Assembly: GCA_009760855.2 (NCBI GenBank)
Contig: WPIO01000172.1
Coordinates: 377,001 to 441,000 of the forward strand
Length of the DNA stretch: 64,000 nucleotides
Direction: 5' to 3'
Origin: Cristatella mucedo
Lineage: Eukaryota > Bryozoa > Phylactolaemata > Cristatellidae
Shown: positions 11,508-35,505 of the stretch, one piece after another
Layout: every line of letters starts with the position of its first letter
How positions within the stretch are numbered: the stretch's first letter is position 1
The notes under the pieces: model-generated
Database searches by the model: none
What the model was told of the DNA's origin: nothing
Seen by the model: only the letters and a program-made list of their open reading frames with translations
Translations under genes and position numbers: made by a program

Positions 11508-11676
11508 CCTAGCCGATTAAACAGCCTCTTTTTGTATAGCGACAGAAGAGCCTTTACGTCTATCACCACCGCTTGCACTGGCGATAAAGCATCGCCCACC
11601 GCAGGAATCGAACCCACGACCTCGGGACCGAGGTCGTCAAAGCAACCGCCTTACCAAGTGTGCCATCACGGCTCGC
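11508..11676 (-). mobile_element. SINE A (tRNA-derived), minus strand
   Basis: Full-length-looking copy. Read on the minus strand it has an A-box-like head, the hairpin CGACCTCGGTCCCGAGGTCG, a B box GGTTCGATTCC, the body with AGAGGCT and GCGATAAAG-type elements, and an end matching CTATACAAAAAGAGGCTG TTTAATC. Such elements are transcribed by RNA polymerase III and moved by LINE enzymes. Confidence 0.85.
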
Positions 11677-12354
11677 CGGTGTTCGTACAGCGCCGCCGGT
11701 CGCTGTCAACACTTGCTACAGCCGAGGGGCCGCCTGCATCATCCGGTTGCTCTCATACCTTGGGATCTTAGCCCGGGGCTATGGTGCTCTCACTATTCCG
11801 GACACACCACCAGGTCGTGGGCTCGAGCTCCGCAGTGGGGGCGATCCCTCATTGCATGCACAGTGCCGGTGGCCGTGTCAGACGGTAGGGCTTTTCTGCC
11901 GCTATACAAGTGAAACTGTTGAATCACATAACTCTTGTCATCATTCGCCAGTAACACTCTTTAGCTCACTTGCGGCTTGTTGTTAGCAGGTCGTCAGTCA
12001 AAGAGGGCCGTTCCTCCGACGTTAGCCCAGCGACGGGTCTCGGTTAGAAAGCTCAGCTTAACGTTAGGCGCGTTGTGCTTGCGGTAATATTCACAGCGAT
12101 GTTTCTCAATTGGTTAACTGCCTCGCGGCGCTTTAGCAACGAGGAAGGTCAGGGTCCCATTCCTTATTCAACTCGCTACGCTCCTAGTTCGCACTTGTTC
12201 ACCAGCCCGTCGAGCTGAGTTATAACGTGAACATTAGTGTAGCAATTCTGTTGTTGGTTCTAGAAAGGCTTTACTCTATCCCCGAGAGACTGACTCGAGA
12301 GAACGGAAGTGCAGCGCAGGAAGGAGCTCGAGAACGGCGTCAACCCCCCCCCCA

Positions 12355-13065
12355 GCAGCTCTTGTCGACACTGGGGTGAAGGGACTGAAAGCTGATCTGA
12401 ACAGATTCATCGTTAGCTGAGAATGAAAGTATGCCCAGGCCATCCGAGGTAGCAGCCGTAGCTGAAAGTGAGTTCCAGACTATCGGTGCATGCGAGCCGA
12501 AGGCTCGATCTCCAAAAGATATCAATAGTTGTGCTAGGAACAGTGAGATGACTTGATGCTGAGGAGCGAGCACATGAGAGAGCACGTGACTGGATGGACA
12601 AGGGCGTCAGATAGGTGGGCTGGAGCAAGGGAGTTGATTTAACTGTAAGCCAGACTGAAGATCTTAGAATCATTTATATGTCCGATAGGGAAGTAGAAAC
12701 AAGAGGTCCATGTAAAATATTAGCCACTGGTGTATGCATCGTATCAGCGCGTGGCCTGATTCCAAGTATACGAATGGGCAAGAACTTGCTCAAAGGCTTA
12801 CATTTAGTCCGAGGGACGTTGGGAAGACCTGAGGGTGACTAGAGAGCAGATGGAGAGAGCACGTGACTGGAGGAGCAAGGAGATCTGTGCATAGGTAGGC
12901 CGCCGGCGAAAGCAAAGGAGGCGACTTGCAAGTGCCTCGAAGGAGTCGATTCGATGCTTGATAGGCAGCTATGCCATTGAGCAAAGGAGCCGCTGAATTT
13001 TGCACCCGTTGCAGACGATAAAGGGCACAGGTAAGAAATTCTGAAAAAAAGAACTGCAACAATCT
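12355..13065 (-). mobile_element. Old LINE remnant ('LINE C'), two minus-strand pieces
   Basis: Minus-strand translations retain LINE C-terminal text: RLQRVQNSAAPLL in the piece at about 12805-13065, and FGDRAFGSHAPIVWNSLS in the piece at about 12355-12620. Sequence identity to LINE A and B is low and frames are broken, so this is a third, older member of the same clade. Confidence 0.65.
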
Positions 13066-14349
13066 AGACGTGATGTCAGCCGATCGCCTCACGCCATTTA
13101 ACAATGCCCACTTGCTAGTGCCACCTAACAATGGATGCTTGCTAGCTCGGCTTCTGCTACCCCGACCTCGGACCTTCACCTTCTCCGCTCGGTTTCGACC
13201 CTCTTCTGCTCCCTCGGCGGACTCCTCCGATGGCTGCTTTCCTGGACCTCCAGCCACACCACTCCGATTTGGCCGACATTTTGACCAAGCTCTACCCAAA
13301 CTTGATGCGTTTGCCCTACTGCTTCGGCACACTCCCCAAGAGGCCCTGCTATGGATTGTCACGCAGCCTTCATGCAGCTACCGACGCCATCCAATCCACG
13401 TGATTACCCAGCAAGCATGATGGTAATAGAGAAAGCTCTAATGGCGCCTCTTGTCGAAGAACCAAACCTTTCGAATTGTTTTGATCGGGCAGGTGAGTCA
13501 AGGAGACTGTCCGAGGCAGCAAGCCAGGCCATCATGCTCGGAGCACTTGCACGTGAGCGGTCGCACAAGTGCCGGTGACTTGCAGGGCAAATTAGACTGA
13601 AGCTCTATGGGCATGAAGAGGCTCCATCTGCTCCACATCAGCTGGAGCAGCTTGTCTCAAGTCAAAGGTCAAGCTACTGAGAGGGCACAGCTGTTCATCC
13701 TTAGTCGTGCCTTTTCTGCTGCTGCTGCTGCTGCTGTCTCGAAGGAGAGTGATGAGCCCACGATGCCTACAGATGGCCAGAGTTCGAAACTGCCATGACA
13801 CAGGAACAAGGATACATTTCGCAAGAGCGGCTGCTATTGCTCTGCTTATGCACTCCCTGGTGGTACAAAGATGCTGCAAACTAAGCACTCCTACCTCAAT
13901 CGATCAAGGTCGATATAAAGGATCGCCCTGTGCAGGACTCAAACTCTCGACCTGGGTCGCGAAGAGCAAGCACCTTACCAAGATACTTTAGTTAAATGCC
14001 TGAGTTCGAGGGAAGCCTCGGGTGAAGCTCGCAAGTAAATGTTAGTCTGCTTGCCTGGCAGCCAAATCCTAATATGAGAATCGGAAAACTGTCCGATCAG
14101 CTGGGCTCAACCGGAACACCTCTGTCAATCGCTACCGGTATGACCGTAATACAGATCGAACCGCTCACTTCGCCTTCGCTTCAGACTTCAGCTTCAGACT
14201 CCTGCTGTGAAGGCGGGACTCTCGACGAGAACTTGTTAGTGCCACCGGCTGTGCAGCTGCAGTGGCTAGCGTTCGCAGACGTATTCCACACCAGCAGGAG
14301 CTCCTTTTTCGGCAGCCAAATTATGTCACACAAAAGGATAATAACAAGA
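13066..14349. other. Intergenic with a partial SINE
   Basis: No gene recognised. A SINE A-like fragment on the minus strand covers about 13912-13990 (GATCGCCC, inverted B box, CTTACCAAG). Open frames at 13070-13420 and 12790-13362 overlap antisense to one another and carry no family motif. Confidence 0.5.
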
Positions 14350-15213
14350 ATAATAATGCACTTGATAAAGTGCTCTCACAGAACTCAATCTCTTTCTAGG
14401 TGCTTTACATTTGCTGCAAAGGAAGCACGATCGAACGGTTAGTAATATCATGCTCGATAAACAACATGACTAACATGGTTAGGGTTGACATGCACAGAGA
14501 CAGCATGCAAGAGTGGTTAGTGGCAGCATCCACAGTGTCAGCTCGCATAAGCACATCAAGGACAAATCACCGGAGCCCACTAAATGCTATCCTAAATAGC
14601 TGTTTTTAAATTCCTTTTTAAATCAGGTCAGGTCAGGGGTTGTTCTGACGCAGGTCGGGAGGAAGTTCCAGGCTTTGGGAGCATACGAACTAAATGCACG
14701 GTCTCCAAAGGATTTAAGGTTTGTACGGGGTATTTGTGGACTGTTGGATTCCGAAAAGCGGTGGTACGATGCTTGGCCTGGTGGTGGAGTAGATCTGAGA
14801 GACAGGCTGGAGCAAAAGAATAAAGTGACCTAAACGTGAGCGACAAAGCCTTGAAGTCGATCCGTTGCTTGACTAAGAGCCAGTGCACGTCGGTGAGAAG
14901 TGGTTTGATGTGGCAACTGCAACGCTCACGACAGACAAGCCTAGCTGCAGAGTTTTGCACCAGCTGTAAGTGCCTGATTGCACATGCCGGTAGGCCAGCA
15001 AGCAGTAAGGCAGTGAGTTACAGAAGTCGAGACGGGATGTCACCAATGCATGGACCAATATACACGTGGTATCCTTATCTAAACAAACGCAAATTTTAGC
15101 AATGTTGTGTATCTGAAAGTAGGCAGACTTGATTGTGGAGCTGATGTGGTCGTCTAACGAGAGGTCACTTTGGAACATGACCCCTAGATTTCGAGCTGAT
15201 TCAACGGGAGATA
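14350..15213 (-). mobile_element. LINE A copy, minus strand, longest one in this orientation
   Basis: Inverted AAT tail near 14350, 3' block, then coding remnants on the minus strand: [31 protein letters not shown] at lower coordinates, and further toward the element's 5' side SARNLGVMFQSDLSLDDHISSTIKSAYFQIHNIAKICVCLDKDTT (in pieces). Frameshifts separate them. It ends at about 15213 where LINE B sequence takes over. Confidence 0.9.
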
Positions 15214-15587
15214 TGTAATGCAATTTATCTCTGTAACTCCACAAAGTCATAAAGACCATGTTGTTGCTACACATGAGAGTTTTGTATAGCCCACTCACGG
15301 CCTAAGCGGCTTTCGGTACGCATTCGGTAGCCAACAGACTTCGTCTCATGCAACAAAGAGAAAGTGGGAAGCATAGCACAGTCAGGAGAGCAGTTGAGGT
15401 AGTGAGTACCTTAGAAGTAGCAGCTCAGAACCGCTAAAAAGGATGAGCCATAGTCGGCAGCAGGTGAGTAGTTGTCGTTGTGTAAGAATTGTGGAACCAA
15501 GTTCCACAGTCTAGGACCTACAGAGCTAAAGTTTCTATCGCCGACGGTCTTAAAGCTGAGAAATGGAACAGCTAATTTATTCAGCAA
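15214..15587 (-). mobile_element. LINE B 3' end, minus strand, between two LINE A pieces
   Basis: Starts with the inverted LINE B 3' end (CTCTGTAACTCCACAAAGTC), through GCGGCTTTCGGTACGCATTC, to an inverted GPRLWNSLP-coding remnant near 15500. It lacks a clean tail at its left end. Confidence 0.8.
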
Positions 15588-15990
15588 TAAACAAGCCCGA
15601 ATTTTAGCAATGTTATGCAGCTGAAAGTAGGCAGACTTGATTGTGGAGCTGGTGTGGTCGTCTAACGAATGTAAAGCGCCTAGAAAGAGATTGAGTTCTC
15701 CGAGGGCGCTTTATCAGGTGCATTATTATTATTATTATTATTATTATTAACGAAAGGTCTTTGGAACATGACACCTAAATTTCGTGCAGATTCAACAGAA
15801 GATATGCTGGCAAAGGCAATTTTGAGCGTTAGCCTTTCCAATTTCTGAATCACACTGGGTTTGCCCACAACTAATAAGTTAGTGTTATCATCGTTTACTG
15901 TAAGAAAATCGTTGAAGTCAATCTACTGCTTGACTGGTAGCCAGTGCAGATCAGGGAGAAGTGGTGAGATTACGTGGCACCTACGACGAC
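15588..15990 (-). mobile_element. LINE A internal fragment, minus strand, interrupted at 15669-15748
   Basis: Repeats the same internal LINE A stretch already present at 15066-15210 (TTTTAGCAATGTT, GTAGGCAGACTTGATTGTGG, GGTCGTCTAACGA), then carries on toward the element's 5' side (GGTTTGCCCA, inverted LVMGKPS-coding) and ends in an inverted HWLPVKQ-coding piece at about 15912-15990. A mosaic of at least two copies. Confidence 0.8.
15669..15748 (+). mobile_element. Tail-only LINE A insertion with a 5-6 bp target duplication
   Basis: An 80-bp insert holding only the last ~54 bp of LINE A (ATGTAAAGCGCC ... GGCGCTTTATC) and an (ATT)n tail, plus strand. It splits an oppositely oriented LINE A fragment. 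The duplicated target is TAACGA, at 15663-15668 and 15748-15753 (the first T overlaps the tail). The uninterrupted site can be seen in the paralogous stretch at about 15150-15160. Confidence 0.9.
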
Positions 15991-17434
15991 GAGTTTCTAG
16001 CCAGACTCCAAAAAGTAAACTTCAAGGGCCTGACTCTGCTCCAACACTGAACGCAGAACAGTAACGGCTGTTATGCAAAATATCTCTCACGGCAGCTGGA
16101 CGAAGGCTCCTCCGGTCCTCACCTTTGCTAGAGCTCTGACTACAGCTCCACATGCCTTGACCCTGTTGCTAGAGCAGCATTGATCGTTGCTTTGGTTACT
16201 GCTGTACCAAAGGTTAGGGCTCTGGACCCAGTTCTGATAAAACTGACCCCATAGCTAGTGCTTCCTCTTACCGTAGCAGTGGCCAGAATTAAACAAAGAA
16301 CAGGACCAGGGCTTAACCTAGTGAAAGACAGCAAATCATACAAAGGTAAAGGAAATGTTTGGCAGCATTTTTAGGTCATTTGAAGGAAGGTTGTGACGGT
16401 TGCCCATTTCCCTTTCGCACGCGAACAGACTCACGCCGGACTCAGACGTCGATGGTGGTAAGCATCAATTCCGAGGCCAAATAGTGGTAAACTTCTACTG
16501 TCATCTGTATGCTGTAAGATGACCTGCACAGAGAACTACACGAATCCGGAAATCAGTTCAGCTTCACTCGCGTGCTACAGAATCCTCAGTCAACGCGGAC
16601 AAGGAAGGCTACAAGTGTGTGCATGTCAGCTGTACTTACATACACGCTGCTGCTGCTATATATCAGGCAGCTGCGAAGCCCTGGCACACTGAGGAATGAC
16701 GCAAATAACTCTCTTGACAAGCTCAATAAAATGTGCATGCACACACACACACTCAGAGAGCCGACAAGCAAGTCGCTGAAGAACAGCAGTGAAGTGAGCA
16801 GCCAAGGAGGAGAAGCCTGGATGCTGTCCAGGGATGCCAGCCAGCTATCAATAATGCTTCGCTGGGCAGCAGCCACTATGCAGAGTGAGGAACCACTGCA
16901 GCAGAAGTTTCACGAAACCAGCAGCAATTCAGTCTGAGTGAAACCGACTTACAGAGGTGGTGTCCAATTTCCTCTAATTACATCTCATTGTTGTCCTATT
17001 TACAGGCAGGAAAGGTGCCTGATTGCCAATTAACAGTCAGCACATGTGCATGCACATATGCTGCAGCAGCAGCAGCAGGGTAGCCAGGGGCCAGCTTGTG
17101 CACCCGAGGCAAACAGGCAGGCCTGGATGCTGCCAAGAGCCCCCAGCCACAGATTATCATCGGGAGGTCAAGGTCAGAGATAAACAGCAGAGGCCGGGCC
17201 AAACAGCACTGAGCATTGTATGGAATGACTAACGTCTGCAAGCTGGATGGTACGGCCAACAGTGAACCCCAGACTTCACTTCGTAGTAAGCACTTAAAAG
17301 ACCATCAGCAGCCTCTATAATAATAAAATGAACTCGGCTGCGACCGTGTAGCCGATTTGCCAGATTCAGTACAAATAATAATAACCAAGCTGTATACGAA
17401 CAGCAAGGGCTCTACCAACAAGAAGCCACTGCAG
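15991..17434. other. 3' flank of ATG4D, nothing firmly recognised
   Basis: Should contain the ATG4D 3' untranslated region on the minus strand. I found no convincing AATAAA on that strand here. Short CA and CAG runs occur at about 16740-16752 and 17063-17077. Frames at 16572-16937 and 16586-16876 overlap antisense and have no motif. Confidence 0.4.
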
Positions 17435-29925
<12,491 letters not shown>

Positions 29926-30984
29926 ACAATCAACCTCGAGGGTCAGTACAAAGGTGACGCGCCCATGGCTGGCGCAAGCAGCGGCAAAGAGTCCGCGTCG
30001 ATTGAGCTTTCTCCTCTCCCACGTTTCCGGCTGCAGACGCTCAGCAAGCGCGCACGGACCGTCTACGACGTGGCACTGCGCAGCACGGGGCGATCAGCAA
30101 ACCTTCAGTTCCTACAAGAAAGCAGAAGCGGCAGGCCAATGCGCGCAGCAAATAGGGCGGCGGTGCGCGCCAAGTGGGGGTGGTATATATACGAGCAAGG
30201 GGGTGTGGTGCGCGCCACGCCTCGCTGAGGCTGAGCCGGAGGAGGCGGCAGCAGCAGCACGCTTTCGTGAGCAAGCGAGCTTGAGTGCCTGACAAATGCG
30301 AGAAGCGGCCAGAACTCAGCAAGAACTCGGCAAGCACAGCCAACACGCCTTGCGAGGGCATGCACGGGCATGCCAAGTAGCTGACGAAATGTGCCGTCGC
30401 CGGCTGCTGCGACCCGCTGCTCGGCAGCCAGTAGAGGCACTAGCAAAGGAGCCTAAAAGTCTGCTGCCACTTAAATATGGCCTCATTTATAGGGGCAGCA
30501 AAAATGAGCCCTGGCAGCTGCCATACGTGCTTACCTACGTGAGCAACCGAGGATCTCGCACGAGGCAGGTCACTCGAACAGAATGACCCCTGGGTCGCGA
30601 GGGGAAGCACCCCAGGCCTAGGCTCAGACTGCCTCTACATCCGGGGGCCTGCTCAATGCACACACACTCGGTGACACCCGGAAGTTGACTGCAAGTTTTT
30701 GCAGGCAGCGGTCGGATGCATTTCGGAAGATGCCGAAAGGAAAACGCCTGGATCGATTGGCTTAACTGAAGAACATGACCAGGATTCTCGAGGATTCTCG
30801 AGGATTCTCATCGTATCGAGAGCCGAGAGTAGTCATGCATTGGCCGAGCATCAAGCGAAGCAAGAGATTCCACTTTATTCGTTGTCACTGGGTACAAATT
30901 GTGTTTTCCCAATCCACTGAGCCTAAACTATAGAGGCAACAGCTACTGCTAACCAGGTTTGGTCCAAGAGATTATGGTGCTGGC
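29926..30984. other. 5' flank of ATG4D
   Basis: GC-rich up to about 30560, consistent with a promoter and 5' untranslated region on the minus strand. A 10-bp unit AGGATTCTCG is repeated three times at 30781-30810 (the last with one change). No plus-strand gene recognised. Confidence 0.5.
30184..30191 (-). promoter_or_regulatory. Candidate TATA box for ATG4D
   Basis: TATATATA in a GC-rich context, 259-266 bp upstream of the ATG4D start codon. It is the only such element close to the start. No initiator or cap site can be proven from sequence. Confidence 0.4.
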
Positions 30985-31130
30985 TTTTAATGATAGGGGT
31001 CAAGATGTTCACGCTTTTAAGACCGACGTCGTGGGCTCGATCCCTGTGACATTTGTGAGGCGATTGGATGGAGATTCTGTTCTCTTAGGGCGCTCTACAA
31101 ATACATTATATTTATTTATTCATTGCTCCT
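30985..31130 (+). mobile_element. SINE with tRNA-like head and LINE A-like tail, plus strand
   Basis: GTCGTGGGCTCGATCC resembles a B box; the end reads TTCTCTTAGGGCGCTCTACAAATAC followed by TTATTTATTTATT, matching the LINE A 3' end in order. Confidence 0.6.
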
Positions 31131-32708
31131 CAAAAACTGCTTTCCGGGTTATTAGAATATTGAAGGCTTAGAAATTTCTCCAATCTAGCTGTTCGGCATG
31201 ATGCTTCGTCAGGGTCACAAAGATTTAGCAAATGCTGCCTGCTACCCAAATCAGTGAGTGTTAGACACACAAAGCATCACAGAGTAGTGCCAATAGACGG
31301 TATAACTACAGGTGTCAAAAACGAGCATTTTAGTTCCGTGTTATTGCAAAGTAAGAGAACAGTGACTTGCCAGAATTGTCGACACGAACGTTGCTACATG
31401 CATGGACAATTTATGGAGACAGGATCAAGAAGGCACTCAATGAAATAATCTGTTAACATTTTGAAGGCCCTAAAAAAGCATGATTCGCCGAGCCTGTCTG
31501 TCAGGCATAAAGACAAGCCCTGGGTACCCAATTTCACACGCAAACATCGCAAGAGAACTATTAAAGGTAAGGTGAACAATTGCTGCTCGCTAAATGGAAC
31601 TTGCATTCTTGGATGCTTGCATTCTATTACATAACCTTGAGGTATTTCATAATTCCAATAATTCAAGTATGTTTATCATTCAAACCGTCGGAATCTGTGG
31701 CAGCAACTGAGTGCTTGCCTTGCTGACATTCGATCCTGGATGATAGAAATCTGTCAGAGATACATTACATTACAGACTGGTATGGGAGAAAAAGAGAGTC
31801 ATGAAGTTAGCCATCCTATAAACTTAGCAGGAACCGACGGACAAATCAAGCAACTGCTACTCTTTGCATCATATGCAAAGTGCCTAGATTAGGTTCTCTG
31901 AGGGTGCTATGCACAAGTAGTATTATTATTATAATAATAATTATTATTATCAATACTCTCAAAGGACAAACCTTTCCACGCACCAAACTGTCAAGATGAG
32001 CTCCCTTAGGATGCTAAAACCTATGAATTATAACTATTATTATATTATTAACATGTCTGCACTCATGCATCCACATATCATCCATCGCCCCAGTAACACA
32101 TGTAAGCCTAGAGTTCCTGGTCCCAACCTCCGGAAAGGGATCAGCTATCTTCAGGAAAAAGCAGCGAGTCAGACAGCAAAGTGGATTTTGCAGATCCAGA
32201 CTACTATTTAGCAGATGCGGCTGAGGATGGAAAGCCATAGCTTATGATTCAGAAAGTATTCAATCATCTGATTAGAGATCTCGGTCATACCAAGTCCAAT
32301 GCTGACCTTCGGACAACTAGGCTCAAAGAGCAAAGCATGTGAAAGTATGAAAGTAAGCAAATCTGAGACAATGTGACACATGTTTTCCAATCTCATGCAA
32401 TCCGTGTGAATGGCACCAGCCCATAGAGAGTTCATCTAGAGGCCTCAAAGCCCAAAGCTGCTTCAAAACTGGAACAGATCTCTCCTCTGTCTCTCCGTGT
32501 GGCTCACTCTGTGCATAGAATCGATACTTTAATCAGTGCTTTGAAGTATGGTGACCGTGGGACTGAGGTTATTGTAAACTTCAAAATGCTAACATTCCTG
32601 TTGGAAATGCAAGGTAGTTTTCACAAATGTTCTTGTTGTAATTGCCTACGGTACAGGTATACTAAAGGGCACTATCGAAAAACGTGCTCCAGACCATTGA
32701 TGCGAACA
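31131..32708. other. Intergenic with short retroelement scraps
   Basis: A LINE B scrap at 31672-31772 (TTCAAACCGTCGGAATCTG fused directly to GAGATACATTACATTAC, i.e. internally deleted). A LINE A tail at 31868-31950 (AAGTGCCTAGATTAGGTTC) ending in ATT and AAT runs. No gene recognised in the rest. Confidence 0.6.
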
Positions 32709-33945
32709 GACTAAGATCATCAGAGGTACCTCTGAAAATGAGGTACCCCAGGGTTCCGTGCTGGGTCCAGTTCTTTTCACGGTTTATACCATCCCTCTTG
32801 CTGAAGTGATTGCCAAGCACAATCTAGGTTTTCACTTCTATGCGGATGATACTCAGTTGTACCTTTGCTTTGATCCCTCCCAACCTTCGAGCACCTCGAA
32901 TTCCCTCAACTCCCTTGCTGAATGTATTGATGACATCCGCACATGGATAGCAGCAAACTTTCTTAAATTAAATGATACAACTAACTTACTAGTTATGGGC
33001 AAACCAAGTGCGATTCAGAAATTGGAAAGGCTGCCGCTCAAAATTGGCTCTGCCAGCATATCTCCTGTTGACTCTGCACGAAATCTCGGTGTCATGTTCC
33101 AAAGTGATCTCTCGTTAGATGACTATATCAGCTCCACAATCAAGTCTGCCTACGTTCAGCTACACAACATTCCTAAAACTCGTGTTTGTTTAGATAAGGA
33201 TACCACGTCCAAGTTGGTCCATGCATTTGTGACATCCCGTCTCGACTTCTGTAACTTACTGCTTACTGGCCTACCGGCCTGTGCAATCAGGCGCTTACAG
33301 CTGGTGCAAAACTCTGCAGCTAGGCTTTCTGTCGTGAGCATCGCAGTTGCCACATCAAACCACTTCTCGCCGACCTGCACTGGCTACCAGTCAGGCAACG
33401 GACCGATATCAAGGTTTTGTGACTCACTTTTAAGTCCTTCCATTCTTCGGCTCCAGCCTACCCATCAGATCTACTCCCCCACCAGGCTAAGCATCGTACC
33501 ACCTGCTTTTCGGAATCTAACTGTTTACCTATACTTCGTACAAACCTCAAGTCCTTTGGAGACCGAGCATTTAGTTCGTTTGCTCCCAAAGCCTGGAACT
33601 CACTACCGAATTGCATCACGACATCCCCTGACTTGACAACACTTAAAAAGAACTTTAAAACGCACCTATTTAGGACAGCATTTAATGGGTCCCTGTGACT
33701 CGTCCTTTATGTGCTTATGGGTGCTGACACTGTTGCATGCTGTCACTAACCACACTTGCATAATGGCCCGGTGCAATCACCCCTAACCATGTTATTTGTG
33801 TTGCTTATCAAGCATGATACCACTCACCATTCGATCGTGTTTCCTCTGCAACAAACGTAAAGCGCCTAGAAAGAGATTGAGTTCTCTGAGCGTGCTTTAT
33901 CAAATGCATTATTATTATAATTATTATTATTATTATTATTATTAG
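32709..33945 (+). mobile_element. LINE A copy, plus strand, longest and with RT catalytic motif
   Basis: Starts in EVPQGSVLGPVLFTVYT and holds the reverse-transcriptase YADD box ([14 protein letters not shown]), then the C-terminal region [49 protein letters not shown] short deletion there shifts the frame, and the remainder (33 kb onward) reads on in another frame to 33636. 3' untranslated region, 3' block (AAAGCGCCTAGAAAGAGATT) and (ATT)n tail follow. RT fingers and endonuclease are missing. Dead copy, but the best source for the family's RT palm. Confidence 0.93.
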
Positions 33946-34096
33946 ATAATGAGGTGGCAGCTTTCAAGTACCTCCAAGATGTCTTTCGACAGGCGTAGGA
34001 GGTAAAGGTCATAGCCGCTATCTTCTTCGGCTCACAGATAAGGATAATCAGTGTGGCAATTTTGCTAAGGATCTTAAAAGTAATAATAATAATAAT

Positions 34097-34200
34097 TAGC
34101 TGATTTCACAGCCTCATTTACATAGCAGCAGAAGAGCCTTGCCGAATAGAGGATCCCAGCTGCAGGACTCGAGCCTATGACCTATGACCCGGGCAGTGAA
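34097..34200 (-). mobile_element. SINE A fragment, minus strand
   Basis: TTAGCTGATTTCACAGCCTC, AGCAGAAGAGCCTT, GAGGATCCCAGCTGCAGGA, inverted B box. The plus strand has AATAATAAT just to its left, perhaps its own inverted tail. Confidence 0.65.
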
Positions 34201-34539
34201 GAGGGAGCAACATAGGGCCTCTGGGCAAAGACCCGGATGCTACTAAAGTGAGCAGGGCCAAGAAAGCTACTTGGGGCAGATTTGCTGCCGTGGTTCACTG
34301 CATTTTCTATCAGACGCACAGCTGCATAACTATGAACAGCTGGTCAGGCTCTTATGAAGAACTATGCCAAAAACTATCCACAATGTCCGTCCAAGTATAT
34401 ATAGCCTCATTGTTCAACTTGACAATCTCATGGAGATTATGGGAGCTTACTTGAAGCATAGATATTCTCTGGATAACAGGGTTGTTCTGAAGTCCTTGAA
34501 ATCGTCCAAAGTTCGAACGAGAATTTAAAAGCCTGGATT

Positions 34540-35037
34540 AGATATAGAGGTTCTAGCAAACAATCACCCAGTTTCCCTTCTTCCTTTTTTGTCAAAAGTT
34601 CTTAAAAAAGATTGTCGCAAAGCAGTTAGTATACAATATTGAAAAGAATTATCAAAAGAAACTCAGTCGGGATTCAAGGAAGAGCATTATACTGAAACTG
34701 TTATCGGCCGGGTAACCAATGACATCCTATGCAGCAACGATGACCAGAATGTCACTGCCTTAACCCTGCTAATCTATCTGCTTGCATCGATAATAACAAT
34801 CACGTCACCCTACTTGAATGATTCAGAACAACTATCGGTCTGTCAGAAGAGGCACTGGTGTGGTTCAAATCGTACTAGTCCAGTCGTGTTCAAACCATAT
34901 CGTGAGGGGGTCAGATTACATCCACCAGATCAGTCCCCGATGGAATCTTTTAAGGGTCCGTCCTTGGTCCTTCGCTGTTCTAAATTGATACTCAACCCCA
35001 GGGAAAAGTGAGTCAGGCCCATGGAATAGGATATCAC
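34540..35037 (+). mobile_element. LINE B reverse-transcriptase fragment, plus strand, decayed
   Basis: Broken frames retain FFVKSS-KKIV, IEKNYQKKLSRDSRKSIILKLL-like text corresponding to the RT fingers region seen more clearly at 42.8-43.1 kb, then GWYKSY/ESFKGPSLVLRCSKLILNP. Many stops; ends where a minus-strand LINE B 3' end begins. Confidence 0.75.
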
Positions 35038-35040
35038 TTG

Positions 35041-35220
35041 TATCTCCGTCTGCAACTCCACAAAGTCATAAAGACCATGTGGGTGTTACGCAGGAGAGTT
35101 TTGTGTAGCGCACTCATAGCCTAAGCAGCTTTCGGTACGCATTCGGTAGCCAACAGGCTTTGTCTCACACAACAAAGAGAACGTGGGAAGCGAGTCAGGA
35201 GAGCAGTTGAGGTAGTGAGT
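35041..35220 (-). mobile_element. LINE B 3' end, minus strand (host copy, first part)
   Basis: Inverted LINE B 3' end and C-terminal remnant; continued at 35506 after an inserted plus-strand piece. Confidence 0.88.
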
Positions 35221-35505
35221 ACCTCTTGTGCAACGACATCTACTCTCCAACTGCCGACTATGGCACATCTTTTTCAGCAGTCCTGAACTGCTACTTCTAT
35301 GCTACTCACTACCTCAACTGCTCTCCTAACTCTGCTATGCTTCCCACTTTCTCTTTGTTGCGTGAGACGAAGTCTGTTGGCTACCGAATGCGTACCGAAA
35401 GCCGCTTAGGCTGTGAGTGCGCTATACAAAACTCTCCTGCGTAACACCCACATGGTCTTTATGACTTTGTGGAGTTACTGACGGAGATACATTACATTAC
35501 ATTAC
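35221..35505 (+). mobile_element. LINE B 3' fragment, plus strand, inserted in the minus copy
   Basis: Frame 35226-35444 encodes NDIYSPTADYGTSFSAVLN, CYFYATHYLNCSPNSAMLP, RTESRLGCECAIQNSPA, then the 3' untranslated block and (ACATT)n. The flanking minus-strand copy is interrupted between GTGAGTA and CATAGAAG, a junction that is continuous in the copy at 27.4 kb. Confidence 0.9.

Noticed and set aside
32709-33945. Active retrotransposon suggested by the YADD box and a 292-codon frame
   Set aside because: It is 5'-truncated, lacks the endonuclease and RT fingers, and has a frameshift after NSAARL.
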